DNA from: Candidatus Gastranaerophilales bacterium
Lineage (GTDB): Bacteria; Cyanobacteriota; Vampirovibrionia; Gastranaerophilales; Gastranaerophilaceae
Length of the DNA stretch: 64,000 nt
Assembly (NCBI GenBank): GCA_944324915.1
Contig: CALUYD010000007.1
Coordinates: 21,413-85,412 of the forward strand
Direction: 5' to 3'
A program made the translations under genes and the position numbers. Numbering within the stretch: position 1 is the stretch's first letter; each line of letters begins with the position of its first letter. The notes under the pieces are model-generated. The model was given only the letters and a program-made list of their open reading frames with translations, made no database searches and had not been told where the DNA came from. Of the stretch, positions 8,553 through 17,438 are shown one piece after another.

Positions 8553-8594
8553 TCATACACTAATTATAATTTATGTTTATGTTATATTTTAAAT

Positions 8595-9554
8595 ATGAAA
8601 TTTAAAAAAATCCCTAAAGAGTATTTTCCGACAATTTTAGATAGATTAAGTCGCTTTGAACCGGCAAATATCAGATATAAAAGAGTTTTTGATGATATTA
8701 TTAATAAATTTTCAATATCAGAAAAACTTAAAAACTTAACTCTAGAAGATGAAATAGCTCTTGTTGTTGAAATTTTCAACTCATCAGTTAATGAAAATAA
8801 CGACTATTACATAAATGATATCTTACGAAAGTTGGAAGATAAATGTTTTAATTTTAATTCTGAATCTTATCAATACCTATCGGCTCGAATTAATTTATCG
8901 GCTATGATTAATGAAATCATAATTAATGACAATCTAGCAAAAAATGTAATTTGGCTTAAAAAAATATCCGATGAAAAAAAAGACATATATCAACTAAGAA
9001 AGGAATATTCTTTAATTTACCCTATTGAAAAAATCATATTATGCGAAGGACAAACTGAATACACCCTTCTTGATACAATATTTAAGCTATTTAATATAGA
9101 TATAAATAAGCTTGGTTATATACCTATTGCTGCAGGGGGTAAAAATCAGGTAGCAAGAAAATATTATAAAATGCAAGAATATACAAAAACACCGTTTTTT
9201 ATATTATTGGATAAAGATGCATATTCTATAAAAGAACTGATTGAACCAAAACTACGCAAATGTGATACTTTATACCTTTTAAAATGCGGTGAATTTGAAG
9301 ATTTAATACCAAAAATAATACTTCAAAAAACAATAAATTATGTTCATAAAAATGAATACAACTGTATTTTTGATGATTTTTCAGATGATAATTCAATGGT
9401 TGAAAATTTAGAATTTATCTACAAAAAATATGGTTTTGGGGAATTTAAAAAAGCGAAATTTGCGCTTGAATTAAAAGAATATATTGAAAATAATTGCACA
9501 AAAGAAGATTTTATCGATTCTGAAATTGTTGAAATTATTAAAATCTTGGAATAA
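8595..9554 (+). CDS. TOPRIM-domain protein, OLD-nuclease-like
   Basis: A 319-residue protein with an uncharacterised helical N-terminal half (1-140) and a C-terminal TOPRIM-like domain. The domain shows the acidic motif KIILCEGQTEYTLL (E151), a glycine turn PIAAGGKN, and the metal-binding ILLDKDA (D206, D208). It is followed by KCGEFEDLIP, which resembles the region after the TOPRIM core in OLD-family endonucleases. The ATPase domain of OLD proteins is missing, so this is a stand-alone TOPRIM protein, perhaps a nuclease or primase-like factor. A TATATT box ends six bases before the ATG and no ribosome site is seen, so the mRNA may be leaderless. It precedes the SDR gene by nine bases. Confidence 0.65.
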   Translation: MKFKKIPKEYFPTILDRLSRFEPANIRYKRVFDDIINKFSISEKLKNLTLEDEIALVVEIFNSSVNENNDYYINDILRKLEDKCFNFNSESYQYLSARINLSAMINEIIINDNLAKNVIWLKKISDEKKDIYQLRKEYSLIYPIEKIILCEGQTEYTLLDTIFKLFNIDINKLGYIPIAAGGKNQVARKYYKMQEYTKTPFFILLDKDAYSIKELIEPKLRKCDTLYLLKCGEFEDLIPKIILQKTINYVHKNEYNCIFDDFSDDNSMVENLEFIYKKYGFGEFKKAKFALELKEYIENNCTKEDFIDSEIVEIIKILE

Positions 9555-9563
9555 TATAAATAT

Positions 9564-10433
9564 ATGGATAGAATATTAATAACAGGTGTATCAGGGTTTA
9601 TTGGCTCATATTTAGCTAAGTATTTGTTGCGAGATGAAAATAATTTGGTTTATGGTATAGATGACTTTTCATCATCAACAATGACAAATCTCTATCCGCT
9701 TTTAAAAAACAGAAGATTTCATTTTCTTGAGCATAATTTATTATCTGAAATCCCTTTTAGCGTTGATTATATCTATCATTTAGCCGGAAACGGTGATTTA
9801 GCAAATTATTCAAAAAATAAGTATAATTTTATTTTAAACAAGATTGATGTACTCAAAAATATTATAAATTATACGATTTTAAATGGTTCAAGAATAATTA
9901 TTCCAACACAATATTGTGATTATCAATTGCACAAAATCGAATATAGTGAATATTTTGACTGTATCAAGTTGTGTGATGATTTATTGCTTAATTTAATCGA
10001 TAAAAATAAAATTAATTGCACACTAGCAAGGCTGGATTCGGTTTATGGCAAAAACATGCTTAAAGATGATAATCGATTTATCCCAAAAGCAATAAATGAC
10101 GCATTATTAAACAAAAACTTCACACTTGATTTTGATGAAGAATATTATTTTACATATATTGATGATGTTGTAATTAATCTTGTAAAATTGATGAATAATT
10201 ACTCTAAAAAGCCCATTGTAGATATAATTCACAATTTTAAAAATTTAAAATCAGATGTTATTAAAATGATTATAAAATGCGCAAATTCATCATCAAGTCT
10301 TAAAGTTAATTCAAATATTGTAATGCCAAGCGAATTTAAGCCCAACTTTAGCATTAACTATGAATGCAATACCAGCTTAACTGAAGGCATATTAAACACT
10401 GTAAAATATTTTAAATTAATGTATTTTAGCTAA
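9564..10433 (+). CDS. Extended SDR, NAD-dependent epimerase/dehydratase-like, divergent
   Basis: A 289-residue protein of the nucleotide-sugar epimerase/dehydratase type. The NAD-binding GxxGxxG is intact (ITGVSGFIGSYLAKYLL), and IYHLAG, ARLDSVYGKNM and the TYIDDVVINLVKL segment match the extended SDR plan, closest by eye to UDP-glucuronate decarboxylase relatives. The catalytic region is degenerate. Where YxxxK is expected the sequence reads EYFDCIKLCDD, placing Phe rather than Tyr four residues before Lys, and the usual Ser-rich strand reads IIIPTQYCDY. It may be a non-catalytic NAD-binding protein or use a shifted Tyr. It is probably co-transcribed with the TOPRIM gene and overlaps nadC tail to tail by four bases. 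Confidence 0.75.
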   Translation: MDRILITGVSGFIGSYLAKYLLRDENNLVYGIDDFSSSTMTNLYPLLKNRRFHFLEHNLLSEIPFSVDYIYHLAGNGDLANYSKNKYNFILNKIDVLKNIINYTILNGSRIIIPTQYCDYQLHKIEYSEYFDCIKLCDDLLLNLIDKNKINCTLARLDSVYGKNMLKDDNRFIPKAINDALLNKNFTLDFDEEYYFTYIDDVVINLVKLMNNYSKKPIVDIIHNFKNLKSDVIKMIIKCANSSSSLKVNSNIVMPSEFKPNFSINYECNTSLTEGILNTVKYFKLMYFS

Positions 10434-11296
10434 TCTTGCGGATTATAATCAAACGCTAAATCAAGCGTTGGTGCTTTCATAACGATGGCACTTGTAGAAA
10501 TTACATCAACTCCTGTTTGAGCAATTTGCTCAACATTATCAAATGTGACACATCCTGAGGCTTCTACTATTGCCTTTTTATTAATAACTTTACAAGCCTC
10601 ACTCATTTGCTCGCAAGTCATATTATCAAGCATGATAATATCAACGTTATTTTCAAGCGCTTCTTTAACTTGATCTAGCGTATCACATTCAATTTCAATT
10701 TTATGAGCATGTGATAAATGTTTTCTAATTTCTTTAACTGCTTTTGTAATAGAGCCGTCATATAATGCAATATGATTATCTTTTAGCATTACACAATCTG
10801 ATAAATTAAAGCGGTGTAAATGATTTCCGCCAACTTTTACAGAATATTTTTCAAATAGTCTGAAGTTTGGGGTATTTTTTCTGGTATCTACTATTTTTAC
10901 ACCGTATTTTGAAATTAAATCTTGAAATTTTCGAGTATATGTAGCAATACCGGACATTTTTTGCACAAAATTCAACGCTAAGCGCTCACCTGTTAAAATT
11001 GAATGAGCGTCGCCTGAAATTGTTGCGATTTTGTCGCCTTTTTTAATAATGTCGCCATCTTCAAAATAAAATTGAATTTTTACTTTATCATCACATAATA
11101 ATTTGAAAACTCGCTCAAATACGTTTCTACCGCATAAAACACCGTCAGCCCTAGTTTTTAGTGCAACTTGAAAATCAACTTGTGATAAATCAGCACATAT
11201 TGCATCTGTTGTAATATCGCCATAATACATATCTTCTTTGAGAGCTGAAATTATAAAATCATCAATTGCAAAATTATTTAGCCAATATTTTGTCAT
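10430..11296 (-). CDS. nadC: Nicotinate-nucleotide pyrophosphorylase (quinolinate phosphoribosyltransferase)
   Basis: NadC joins quinolinate and PRPP to give nicotinate mononucleotide, CO2 and pyrophosphate in de novo NAD synthesis. Family motifs are LNFVQKMSGIATYT, the PRPP/quinolinate motif VDTRKNTPNFR, KVGGNHLHRFNLSD with LKDNH, and the barrel residues IEIECDT, IMLDNM and VEASGCV. The frame extends up to 11329, but AAGGAT ten bases before the ATG at 11296 marks the likelier start, giving 288 residues, normal for NadC. It overlaps the end of nadB by about 23 bases and is surely translated from the same mRNA. No nadA lies in the window. Confidence 0.95.
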   Translation of the reverse strand: MTKYWLNNFAIDDFIISALKEDMYYGDITTDAICADLSQVDFQVALKTRADGVLCGRNVFERVFKLLCDDKVKIQFYFEDGDIIKKGDKIATISGDAHSILTGERLALNFVQKMSGIATYTRKFQDLISKYGVKIVDTRKNTPNFRLFEKYSVKVGGNHLHRFNLSDCVMLKDNHIALYDGSITKAVKEIRKHLSHAHKIEIECDTLDQVKEALENNVDIIMLDNMTCEQMSEACKVINKKAIVEASGCVTFDNVEQIAQTGVDVISTSAIVMKAPTLDLAFDYNPQD

Positions 11297-12887
11297 TTTT
11301 ATATAATCCTTTTTCTTTATTTTGTTCAATTTCTAAATCATTTCGATAGTGTGAACCAATTGAATTATTGCGCTTTAGCGCTGATTGCGCTACTAACTTA
11401 GCAACACAAAGTGCGTTTTGCAATTCATAGAGTTTAAAACTAAAAACATTATTGATTTTTTTAATTTTTGATTGAATGTTATTTATATTAAATAAAGCTC
11501 GATTTAATGACTCTACATTTCTTGTTATGCCGACGTTTTGGCTCATGTTTTCCTTTAATTGTATAAATAGCTCTTGTATATATTCATCATTAACTAAATC
11601 AACATTAATTTGAGAATATTTGTCGATTACAGTTTTAATTTTTTCATCATTTTTATTTGGCGGAATTTGATTATTTTGAATAATAATATCAGCCAAACTT
11701 TGAGCAAAAACAACACACTCTAACAATGAATTAGACGCTAATCTATTTGCACCATGAAGCCCTGTTGATGAACATTCTCCAATAGCATAAAGATTTTTAA
11801 TATTAGTTTTTGAATTAATATCAACTTTAATACCGCCCATAAAATAATGTTCACAAGGCACAACGGGAATTAAACCACTTGATAAATCAATATTATTTTC
11901 TTCACATAAAGATGTAATTGTAGGAAAACGTTTTTTAAATTTTTCAATACCAATTTGAGAAATATCTAAATTAACATATTCAAAATTATTTTCTTCCATT
12001 TGCTGCTTGATTGCTCTTGCTACAACATCCCTCGGAGCCAAATCAGCTTGATGATGATAGTTTTTTGCAAAATAATCACCGTTTAAATCAACGAGCTTTG
12101 CACCCTCTCCTCTGGCTGACTCTGAAACCAAAGGCATTGAGATTTTATCTTTGCAATATAGTGCAGTAGGATGAAATTGCACAAATTCCATATTTTCAAC
12201 TTCAGCGCCAATATTGTAAGCAAGCGCTATACCGTCTCCTGTTGAGACTGCTGGGTTTGTTGTCGTTTTATAAATTTGACCTATTCCGCCTGTTGCAAGA
12301 ATAATGTTTGAAGAATATATCGCTTCAAAAGTGGAGTTAATATTGTTATAAACAATAACACCTTTACAAGTTTTATCAGAATCAACCAAAAGCTCTGCGA
12401 CTATTGCATTTTCATAAATATCAACATTATCAGCTTGAAGTATTCTTTGACATAGTGCCTGTTCTATCACTCTACCTGTTGAATCACCTTGAGAATGCAA
12501 TATTCTTGGATGAGTGTGTGCACCTTCTAAAGTAAAATTTAGTGAGTTTTTATCGTTTTTATCAAACTCAACACCATATCTGATTAATTCTTGAGCTGCA
12601 TCTGCAGAATTTTCAGAAACGAACTTAACGACATTTAAATCATTCAAGCCGCAGCCTGCAATAATAGTATCTTTAATGTGTGATTCTATACTATCTTCTT
12701 TATTTATTTCAGGTATTACAGAAACAATCCCGCCTTGAGCTAAAGCGCTAGAGCCTGAAAATAATTTATCTTTAGTTATTAAAAGTACGCCATCGTCTAA
12801 TTTATTACTTTCAGATAGTTTGTTTGCTAAAAATAATCCGCTAATGCCACTGCCAACGATAATTGCGCTATATTTAGAATATTTCAT
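11274..12887 (-). CDS. nadB: L-aspartate oxidase
   Basis: NadB oxidises L-aspartate to iminoaspartate with FAD, the first step of quinolinate synthesis. It shows the FAD motif IIVGSGISGLFLANKL, SSALAQGGI, THPRILHSQGDSTGR, LATGGIGQIYKTTTNP, the active-site region FVQFHPTALY, SESARGEGAKLVD and the closing AIGECSSTGLHGANRLASNS, followed by the C-terminal helical domain. Length 537 is typical. A TTG at 12908 is in frame, but the ATG at 12887 preceded by AAGGA is preferred. In strict anaerobes fumarate usually serves as electron acceptor for NadB. It heads a nadB-nadC operon, divergent from gpmI. Confidence 0.96.
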   Translation of the reverse strand: MKYSKYSAIIVGSGISGLFLANKLSESNKLDDGVLLITKDKLFSGSSALAQGGIVSVIPEINKEDSIESHIKDTIIAGCGLNDLNVVKFVSENSADAAQELIRYGVEFDKNDKNSLNFTLEGAHTHPRILHSQGDSTGRVIEQALCQRILQADNVDIYENAIVAELLVDSDKTCKGVIVYNNINSTFEAIYSSNIILATGGIGQIYKTTTNPAVSTGDGIALAYNIGAEVENMEFVQFHPTALYCKDKISMPLVSESARGEGAKLVDLNGDYFAKNYHHQADLAPRDVVARAIKQQMEENNFEYVNLDISQIGIEKFKKRFPTITSLCEENNIDLSSGLIPVVPCEHYFMGGIKVDINSKTNIKNLYAIGECSSTGLHGANRLASNSLLECVVFAQSLADIIIQNNQIPPNKNDEKIKTVIDKYSQINVDLVNDEYIQELFIQLKENMSQNVGITRNVESLNRALFNINNIQSKIKKINNVFSFKLYELQNALCVAKLVAQSALKRNNSIGSHYRNDLEIEQNKEKGLYKNDKILAK

Positions 12888-13005
12888 GGTGGTTTCATCC
12901 TTATTCAATAATATAATAATATAAAAACATTTGAATTTACATCTAGTCTTTTTGAACTATTTTTTATGTTAAAATAAATCTGTAAAAAAGTTTTATGAGG
13001 TAGAT

Positions 13006-14547
13006 ATGACAAATAGTAACAAACGTGTTTTATTATGCATTTTAGACGGTTGGGGCATTTCTGATGATACAAAATATAATGCTGTTTATAGTGCTAAAAC
13101 TCCAAATTTTGATAAATTTATGTCTGAAATGCCAAGTGTTAAAATCCATGCTGACGGTTTATCAGTTGGCTTACCTGAAGGTCAAATGGGTAATTCAGAA
13201 GTAGGACACTTAAATATAGGTGCTGGCAGAGTTGTATATCAAGAATTAACAAGAATTAATAAAGCAATAGATGAAGGCGATTTCTTTAAAAATGAAGAAT
13301 TTTTAAATGCTATAAATCATGTTAAGAAAAATAATTCAGCTATGCACATTTATGGACTTGTTTCTCCCGGTGGCGTACATAGCTCAATGAAACATTTAAA
13401 TGCACTAATTGAAATGATGGCCAAAAATGGATTAAAAGATGTTTATGTGCATGCTTTTTTAGATGGTCGTGATACACCGCCAAAATCAGCTCATGAATAT
13501 CTAAATCAAACAGAAGAAGTATTAAAAAAGAACAATCTTCCAAAAATTGCCTCAATCATAGGAAGATATTGGGCAATGGATAGAGATAAAAGATGGGATA
13601 GGGTTGAGCGTGCTTATGATTGCTTAACTTTAGGCGAAGGAATAAAAGAAGAAAATTCAAAAGTTGCTATCGAAAATTCATACAATAAAGATGTTACTGA
13701 TGAATTTGTTGAACCAACTGTAATTTCTGATAGAAGAATTGAAGATAATGACGCTATTATTTTCTTTAATTATAGACCTGATAGAGCTCGTGAAATAACT
13801 AGAGCATTTACTGACAAAAACTTTGACGGTTTCAACAGAAAGAAAACTATAAATAACTTATATTATGTTTGTATGACACAATATGATGAAACTATGGATG
13901 TTCCTGTTGCATTTAAACCACAAGTTTTGGTTAATATCCTAGGTGATGTTTTAGATGATAACAATATCAAGCAATTCAGAACCGCAGAAACAGAAAAATA
14001 TGCCCACATAACATTTTTCTTTAATGGCGGAGTTGAAAAAGAAGGTAAACTTGAAACAAGAGCTTTAGTAAACTCTCCAAAAGTAGCTACTTATGATTTG
14101 AAGCCTGAAATGAGCGCATATCAAGTTTGCGATAACGTATTAAAAGCGCTTGATGATGAAGAATATCAATTTATTTTAGTTAACTTTGCAAATCCTGATA
14201 TGGTTGGTCATACAGGCGTTATGGACGCTGCAATTAAAGCATGTGAAGCAGTTGATGAATGCGTTGGAAAAATTGCTCAAAAGGCACTTGATAATAACGT
14301 TACAATGATTATTACAGCAGACCACGGCAACGCTGAATGGATGTATAACGAACAAACTCAAGCTCCTCAAACAGCACACACAACAAATGTTGTACCATTT
14401 ATTGTAGTTTCTAATGATAAATATGAGCTAAATAACGAAGGTGCTTTATGTGACATCGCACCATCTGTTTTAGAAATATTAGGAATTAAGAAACCTGCTG
14501 AAATGACAGGAAAATCAATGATAAAATCAATGGCTTATAAAGCATAA
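13006..14547 (+). CDS. gpmI: 2,3-bisphosphoglycerate-independent phosphoglycerate mutase
   Basis: GpmI interconverts 3- and 2-phosphoglycerate in glycolysis, using Mn2+. The catalytic serine lies in MGNSEVGHLNIGAGR. Metal-binding motifs include the N-terminal LCILDGWG, HAFLDGRDTPPKS, GRYWAMDRDKRWDR, FFNYRPDRAREITRAF, NFANPDMVGHTG and ITADHGNAE. Length 513 matches bacterial enzymes. GAGGT precedes the ATG by six bases. It is transcribed alone from the divergent region shared with nadB and ends in a hairpin shared with the convergent lgt gene. Confidence 0.97.
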   Translation: MTNSNKRVLLCILDGWGISDDTKYNAVYSAKTPNFDKFMSEMPSVKIHADGLSVGLPEGQMGNSEVGHLNIGAGRVVYQELTRINKAIDEGDFFKNEEFLNAINHVKKNNSAMHIYGLVSPGGVHSSMKHLNALIEMMAKNGLKDVYVHAFLDGRDTPPKSAHEYLNQTEEVLKKNNLPKIASIIGRYWAMDRDKRWDRVERAYDCLTLGEGIKEENSKVAIENSYNKDVTDEFVEPTVISDRRIEDNDAIIFFNYRPDRAREITRAFTDKNFDGFNRKKTINNLYYVCMTQYDETMDVPVAFKPQVLVNILGDVLDDNNIKQFRTAETEKYAHITFFFNGGVEKEGKLETRALVNSPKVATYDLKPEMSAYQVCDNVLKALDDEEYQFILVNFANPDMVGHTGVMDAAIKACEAVDECVGKIAQKALDNNVTMIITADHGNAEWMYNEQTQAPQTAHTTNVVPFIVVSNDKYELNNEGALCDIAPSVLEILGIKKPAEMTGKSMIKSMAYKA

Positions 14548-14564
14548 TAATTAAAAAATCAACT

Positions 14565-14600
14565 AATAGCTTGCATGTGTTTAATATGCAAGCTATTTTA
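14565..14600. terminator. Shared terminator between gpmI and lgt
   Basis: AATAGCTTGCAT pairs perfectly with ATGCAAGCTATT, a 12-bp stem with a nine-base loop, followed on the plus strand by TTTATT. It lies between two convergent genes and may act in both directions. Confidence 0.7.
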
Positions 14601-14603
14601 TTG

Positions 14604-15395
14604 CTATTTTTTATAAATTAAATAAAGCCAAATTAAAGATAAAATGATTGCAATAATACTTATTATACTTGCAATGGGAATTACTCCAATATTTAATACA
14701 CTATCAATTCTGATATTTTCGACAAATAATCGAATTATACCATATAATATCAAATAGATTGAAGCAATTGCGCCCTTTTTGATGTTTTTAAATTTAAAAA
14801 ATATAGTAAATAAAACAACAAATAATATTAAATCAAGTACACTTTCATACAAAAAAGCGGGATGATAGTAGTCAATATTAATAAATTCATCAATTCTATG
14901 ACTTTTAGAAACATAAAGTTTTAAAAAACTATTGGTTGGTAAACCATAAGCCTCTTGATTAAAATAATTGCCAAATCTTCCTATTGATTGACAAATTGGG
15001 AATGCAACAGCTAAAGCGTCTATATGTTCCCAAAAATCAAATTTTTTAATTTTAGATAAAAAATATAATCCGATAATTCCAAAAAATATTGCACCATACA
15101 AAGATAAACCGCCATGGTTAATTAAAAAAATTTCTTTTGGATATTTTAGATAAAAATCTAAAGAACCTAATATATAAAATAATCTGGCACCAATTATGGA
15201 CAAAACTATTAAATATGGTGAATAATCAAGAAAAATTTCGCAATTAAATTTATTGTATTTTCTAAATAATAAAAAATAGACAACACTAACGCCCACAAAA
15301 AAAGAAATTGCCATTAATAAACCGTAAAAACGTAATGGAAAATTGAATAAATAAAATGCTATTGAGCTATTAGGTGCAGGAATTATTATGTTCAT
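14604..15395 (-). CDS. lgt: Prolipoprotein diacylglyceryl transferase
   Basis: Lgt transfers diacylglycerol from phosphatidylglycerol to the lipobox cysteine of prolipoproteins in the inner membrane. The protein has about seven hydrophobic helices, the family opening with FPLRFYGLLMAISF, and the signature GRFGNYFNQEAYG with the essential Arg and Asn. The C-terminal region has GIIRLFVENIR. Length 263 is normal. Its ATG overlaps the stop of the upstream TPR lipoprotein gene by one base (TAATG), which implies translational coupling. Confidence 0.96.
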   Translation of the reverse strand: MNIIIPAPNSSIAFYLFNFPLRFYGLLMAISFFVGVSVVYFLLFRKYNKFNCEIFLDYSPYLIVLSIIGARLFYILGSLDFYLKYPKEIFLINHGGLSLYGAIFFGIIGLYFLSKIKKFDFWEHIDALAVAFPICQSIGRFGNYFNQEAYGLPTNSFLKLYVSKSHRIDEFINIDYYHPAFLYESVLDLILFVVLFTIFFKFKNIKKGAIASIYLILYGIIRLFVENIRIDSVLNIGVIPIASIISIIAIILSLIWLYLIYKK

Positions 15396-15967
15396 TATTC
15401 GTTAGACTTTATATTGTATTGAGCTTCTTTTTGCGCAATTTTATCTTTATTTTCTTGAATAATTTCTAAAACTTGTTGAGTATCTTCAGCATTTGGAGCA
15501 AGAGTTGTATATTTATCAAAGCTCTTATTTGCTTTAGTTAATAAATCAATGTAATTTTGTGCAGCTTCAAGCTCTTTTTCAGGTGATTTAAAAGTAACTT
15601 CTACCATTTCACCATTTTCATCTTTTGTTTCATAAATACCATCAGCAACATGCATTGAACTAACGCCATGTGTATAATAAACCGCCGGTTCATCTTTAGC
15701 TAAAGGTATTGCAGCTTCGATATTTGTTAGCGCTTTTTTGTATTCACCTACCATAATATAAGCACTTGCAAGGTTATATCTAGATTCATAAATACTGCCA
15801 TCTAAATCAACTGACGCTTCAAGTCTTGAAATAGCAGCTTCAACATTGCCTTCGTTTAGATAATCACTTGCTTTTTGATTAAGCTCGTGTACCGCAACAA
15901 TATTAACGCAAGCGCACGAAATAACCCCTAAAAACAATACAAAAGCAAATTTTATTAATTTTAACAT
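15395..15967 (-). CDS. TPR-repeat lipoprotein
   Basis: A 190-residue predicted lipoprotein. A hydrophobic signal (LIKFAFVLFLGV) ends in the lipobox V-I-S-C at about residue 18. The mature part holds two to three tetratricopeptide repeats (YLNEGNVEAAISRLEASVDL, YNLASAYIMVGEYKKALTNI) and a charged C-terminal helix. It probably acts as a protein-interaction module anchored in the envelope. The frame is open up to 15991, but AGAGGATATT directly before the ATG at 15967 decides the start and places the signal peptide at the N-terminus. Its position overlapping lgt, the enzyme that would lipidate it, is notable. Confidence 0.88.
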   Translation of the reverse strand: MLKLIKFAFVLFLGVISCACVNIVAVHELNQKASDYLNEGNVEAAISRLEASVDLDGSIYESRYNLASAYIMVGEYKKALTNIEAAIPLAKDEPAVYYTHGVSSMHVADGIYETKDENGEMVEVTFKSPEKELEAAQNYIDLLTKANKSFDKYTTLAPNAEDTQQVLEIIQENKDKIAQKEAQYNIKSNE

Positions 15968-16065
15968 AATATCCTCTAAATTTTTATTCACAATTCCTTG
16001 TTACATAAGAATATTTATAATAAAGTTAAATGTAAATCATACATTTGATTAATTTTTGAGAGTTT

Positions 16066-16818
16066 ATGGAAGAAAAATTACTTTTAGTTAAATATCAAGA
16101 TAATTTTGCAGATAATTTTACATCTTATGCTTATGGAAAAATTATCTCAAAAAAGGCACATGTTAAATATTTCTATGAAAATTGCCCAAAAAATCGTGAA
16201 AATTTTGAAAATATAATGTCTGATTTTAATTTAAGATGTGATTATATTTCAAAAAATAGAGCTGAACAAGTAACAAAAAATGCGCTAAAAAACAAAAAAA
16301 TACATCTAAACGGCAATTTTAAAAGAAAAAAACAATATGTCGATGAATGCATATTCAATTTAAATGATATTGATTTAATCAGCGCTGATATAATGAATGA
16401 TTTTAAATTTTCAAATTCAGATTTTCTGATTAACTTTGATATATTAGAGGAAATCAATAATACAAATTCAATCGGTCTATATATAAATTCTAACGATAAA
16501 CCCGATTATAACTATATAAATAGAGCCCTTAAAAGGCTAAATAAATATTTAAAGCAACCAAAATTATTTATATTTGCAAACAAAGATTTTAATATTAACT
16601 CAAAACTGTTTTTAGATTATAAAAAAATATCAATTGATGATTACAGAGAAGAATTTTATTTATTAAAAAATTGCAAACATAAAATTATTTTAAACACGCA
16701 AAAATCTTATTCAGCGGGCTTTTGGGCATCTATATTGAACCAAAAAAGCTATCATTATATCGTTTATGATAAAAACATAAAAACCAAAAAAATGAACTCA
16801 AATTGGCTTAAAGTCTAA
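16066..16818 (+). CDS. Divergent GT11-like (fucosyltransferase-fold) protein
   Basis: A 250-residue protein that by eye follows the layout of family 11 glycosyltransferases. It has a DNFTSYAYGKIISKK opening where GNxLFxYAxGKxLAxK is expected, a middle IGLYINSNDKPDYNYINRA where the donor-binding HxRxGDY segment and following helix should be, and a C-terminal DLxxMxxCKHxIIxNSxFSWWxAxLN-like stretch (FYLLKNCKHKIILNTQ, then SAGFWASILN). The key His-x-Arg of the donor motif is not preserved, so activity is doubtful. Lys and Asn are very frequent. It stands alone, convergent with the GerMN gene with a four-base overlap. A weak GAG lies before the ATG. Confidence 0.55.
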   Translation: MEEKLLLVKYQDNFADNFTSYAYGKIISKKAHVKYFYENCPKNRENFENIMSDFNLRCDYISKNRAEQVTKNALKNKKIHLNGNFKRKKQYVDECIFNLNDIDLISADIMNDFKFSNSDFLINFDILEEINNTNSIGLYINSNDKPDYNYINRALKRLNKYLKQPKLFIFANKDFNINSKLFLDYKKISIDDYREEFYLLKNCKHKIILNTQKSYSAGFWASILNQKSYHYIVYDKNIKTKKMNSNWLKV

Positions 16819-17438
16819 TCAAGCGGTTGTTTAATATATACACCGTCTCCGCCAAGATATTCAACTTCTTTGCCATTTATATAAAGATATACGTTTTTAT
16901 TGGGTTCATAATATTTAATAGTTTTAGATAGCTGAGAAACTCTATTTGTAATGCTTTTAGAGCCGCCGCCATTGCCAAAATTTGATGATAAATCAACAAT
17001 TATGTCCTTATCAAGTCTTTTAACTGAAATTAAATCAACATTAGCAGGAATTTCAGAATATAAACCTTTTTTTGTTTCAGAAATTAATGGACCTTTTAAC
17101 AAGACCATTATTGCATTTTCAAGAGAAGGTTTAAAAGAAAGCTCTCTATATACTTTTGTTAATTCGCCATTATTGTTATAAAAATAGCAATAATGCTTGT
17201 ATTTAGTATCTTTAACAACTTTTTGCTGATTTTCCTGTTTTGTCGGATGATGAATTTGTTGAACTTTTGTCTGCTCAATTGCAGGAGCCTCGGTGTAATC
17301 CTCATGTATTCCAAAAACAGGACTATTTTCTGAAGGCTTTAAATCAAGCGAATAGCTATCAGATGAAGTAAATTTGTATGCTAAAAATCCAAAAGCTAAT
17401 ATCAAACATACAAAAAATGTTTTAAAGAATGTATTCAT
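16815..17438 (-). CDS. GerMN-domain membrane-anchored protein
   Basis: A 207-residue protein with an N-terminal membrane anchor (FFKTFFVCLILAFGFLAYKF), a variable Pro/Gln-rich linker, and a C-terminal GerMN domain (about 90-200). The domain is marked by ENAIMVLLKGPLISETKKGL, SEIPANVDLISV, DKDIIVDLSSNFGNGGG and VYLYINGKEVEYLGG. GerMN domains were first noted in spore germination proteins but also occur in non-sporulating bacteria, including cyanobacteria, as envelope proteins of unclear role. The start codon overlaps the truB stop by four bases (ATGA), so it is the last gene of the infB-rbfA-truB operon. Confidence 0.85.
   Translation of the reverse strand: MNTFFKTFFVCLILAFGFLAYKFTSSDSYSLDLKPSENSPVFGIHEDYTEAPAIEQTKVQQIHHPTKQENQQKVVKDTKYKHYCYFYNNNGELTKVYRELSFKPSLENAIMVLLKGPLISETKKGLYSEIPANVDLISVKRLDKDIIVDLSSNFGNGGGSKSITNRVSQLSKTIKYYEPNKNVYLYINGKEVEYLGGDGVYIKQPLD

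Noticed and set aside
8486..8594. Rex operator between adhE and the TOPRIM gene
   Set aside because: The closest sequence (TTGTAAAATTTAAATA) lacks the right arm of the inverted repeat, so I cannot call it a Rex site.
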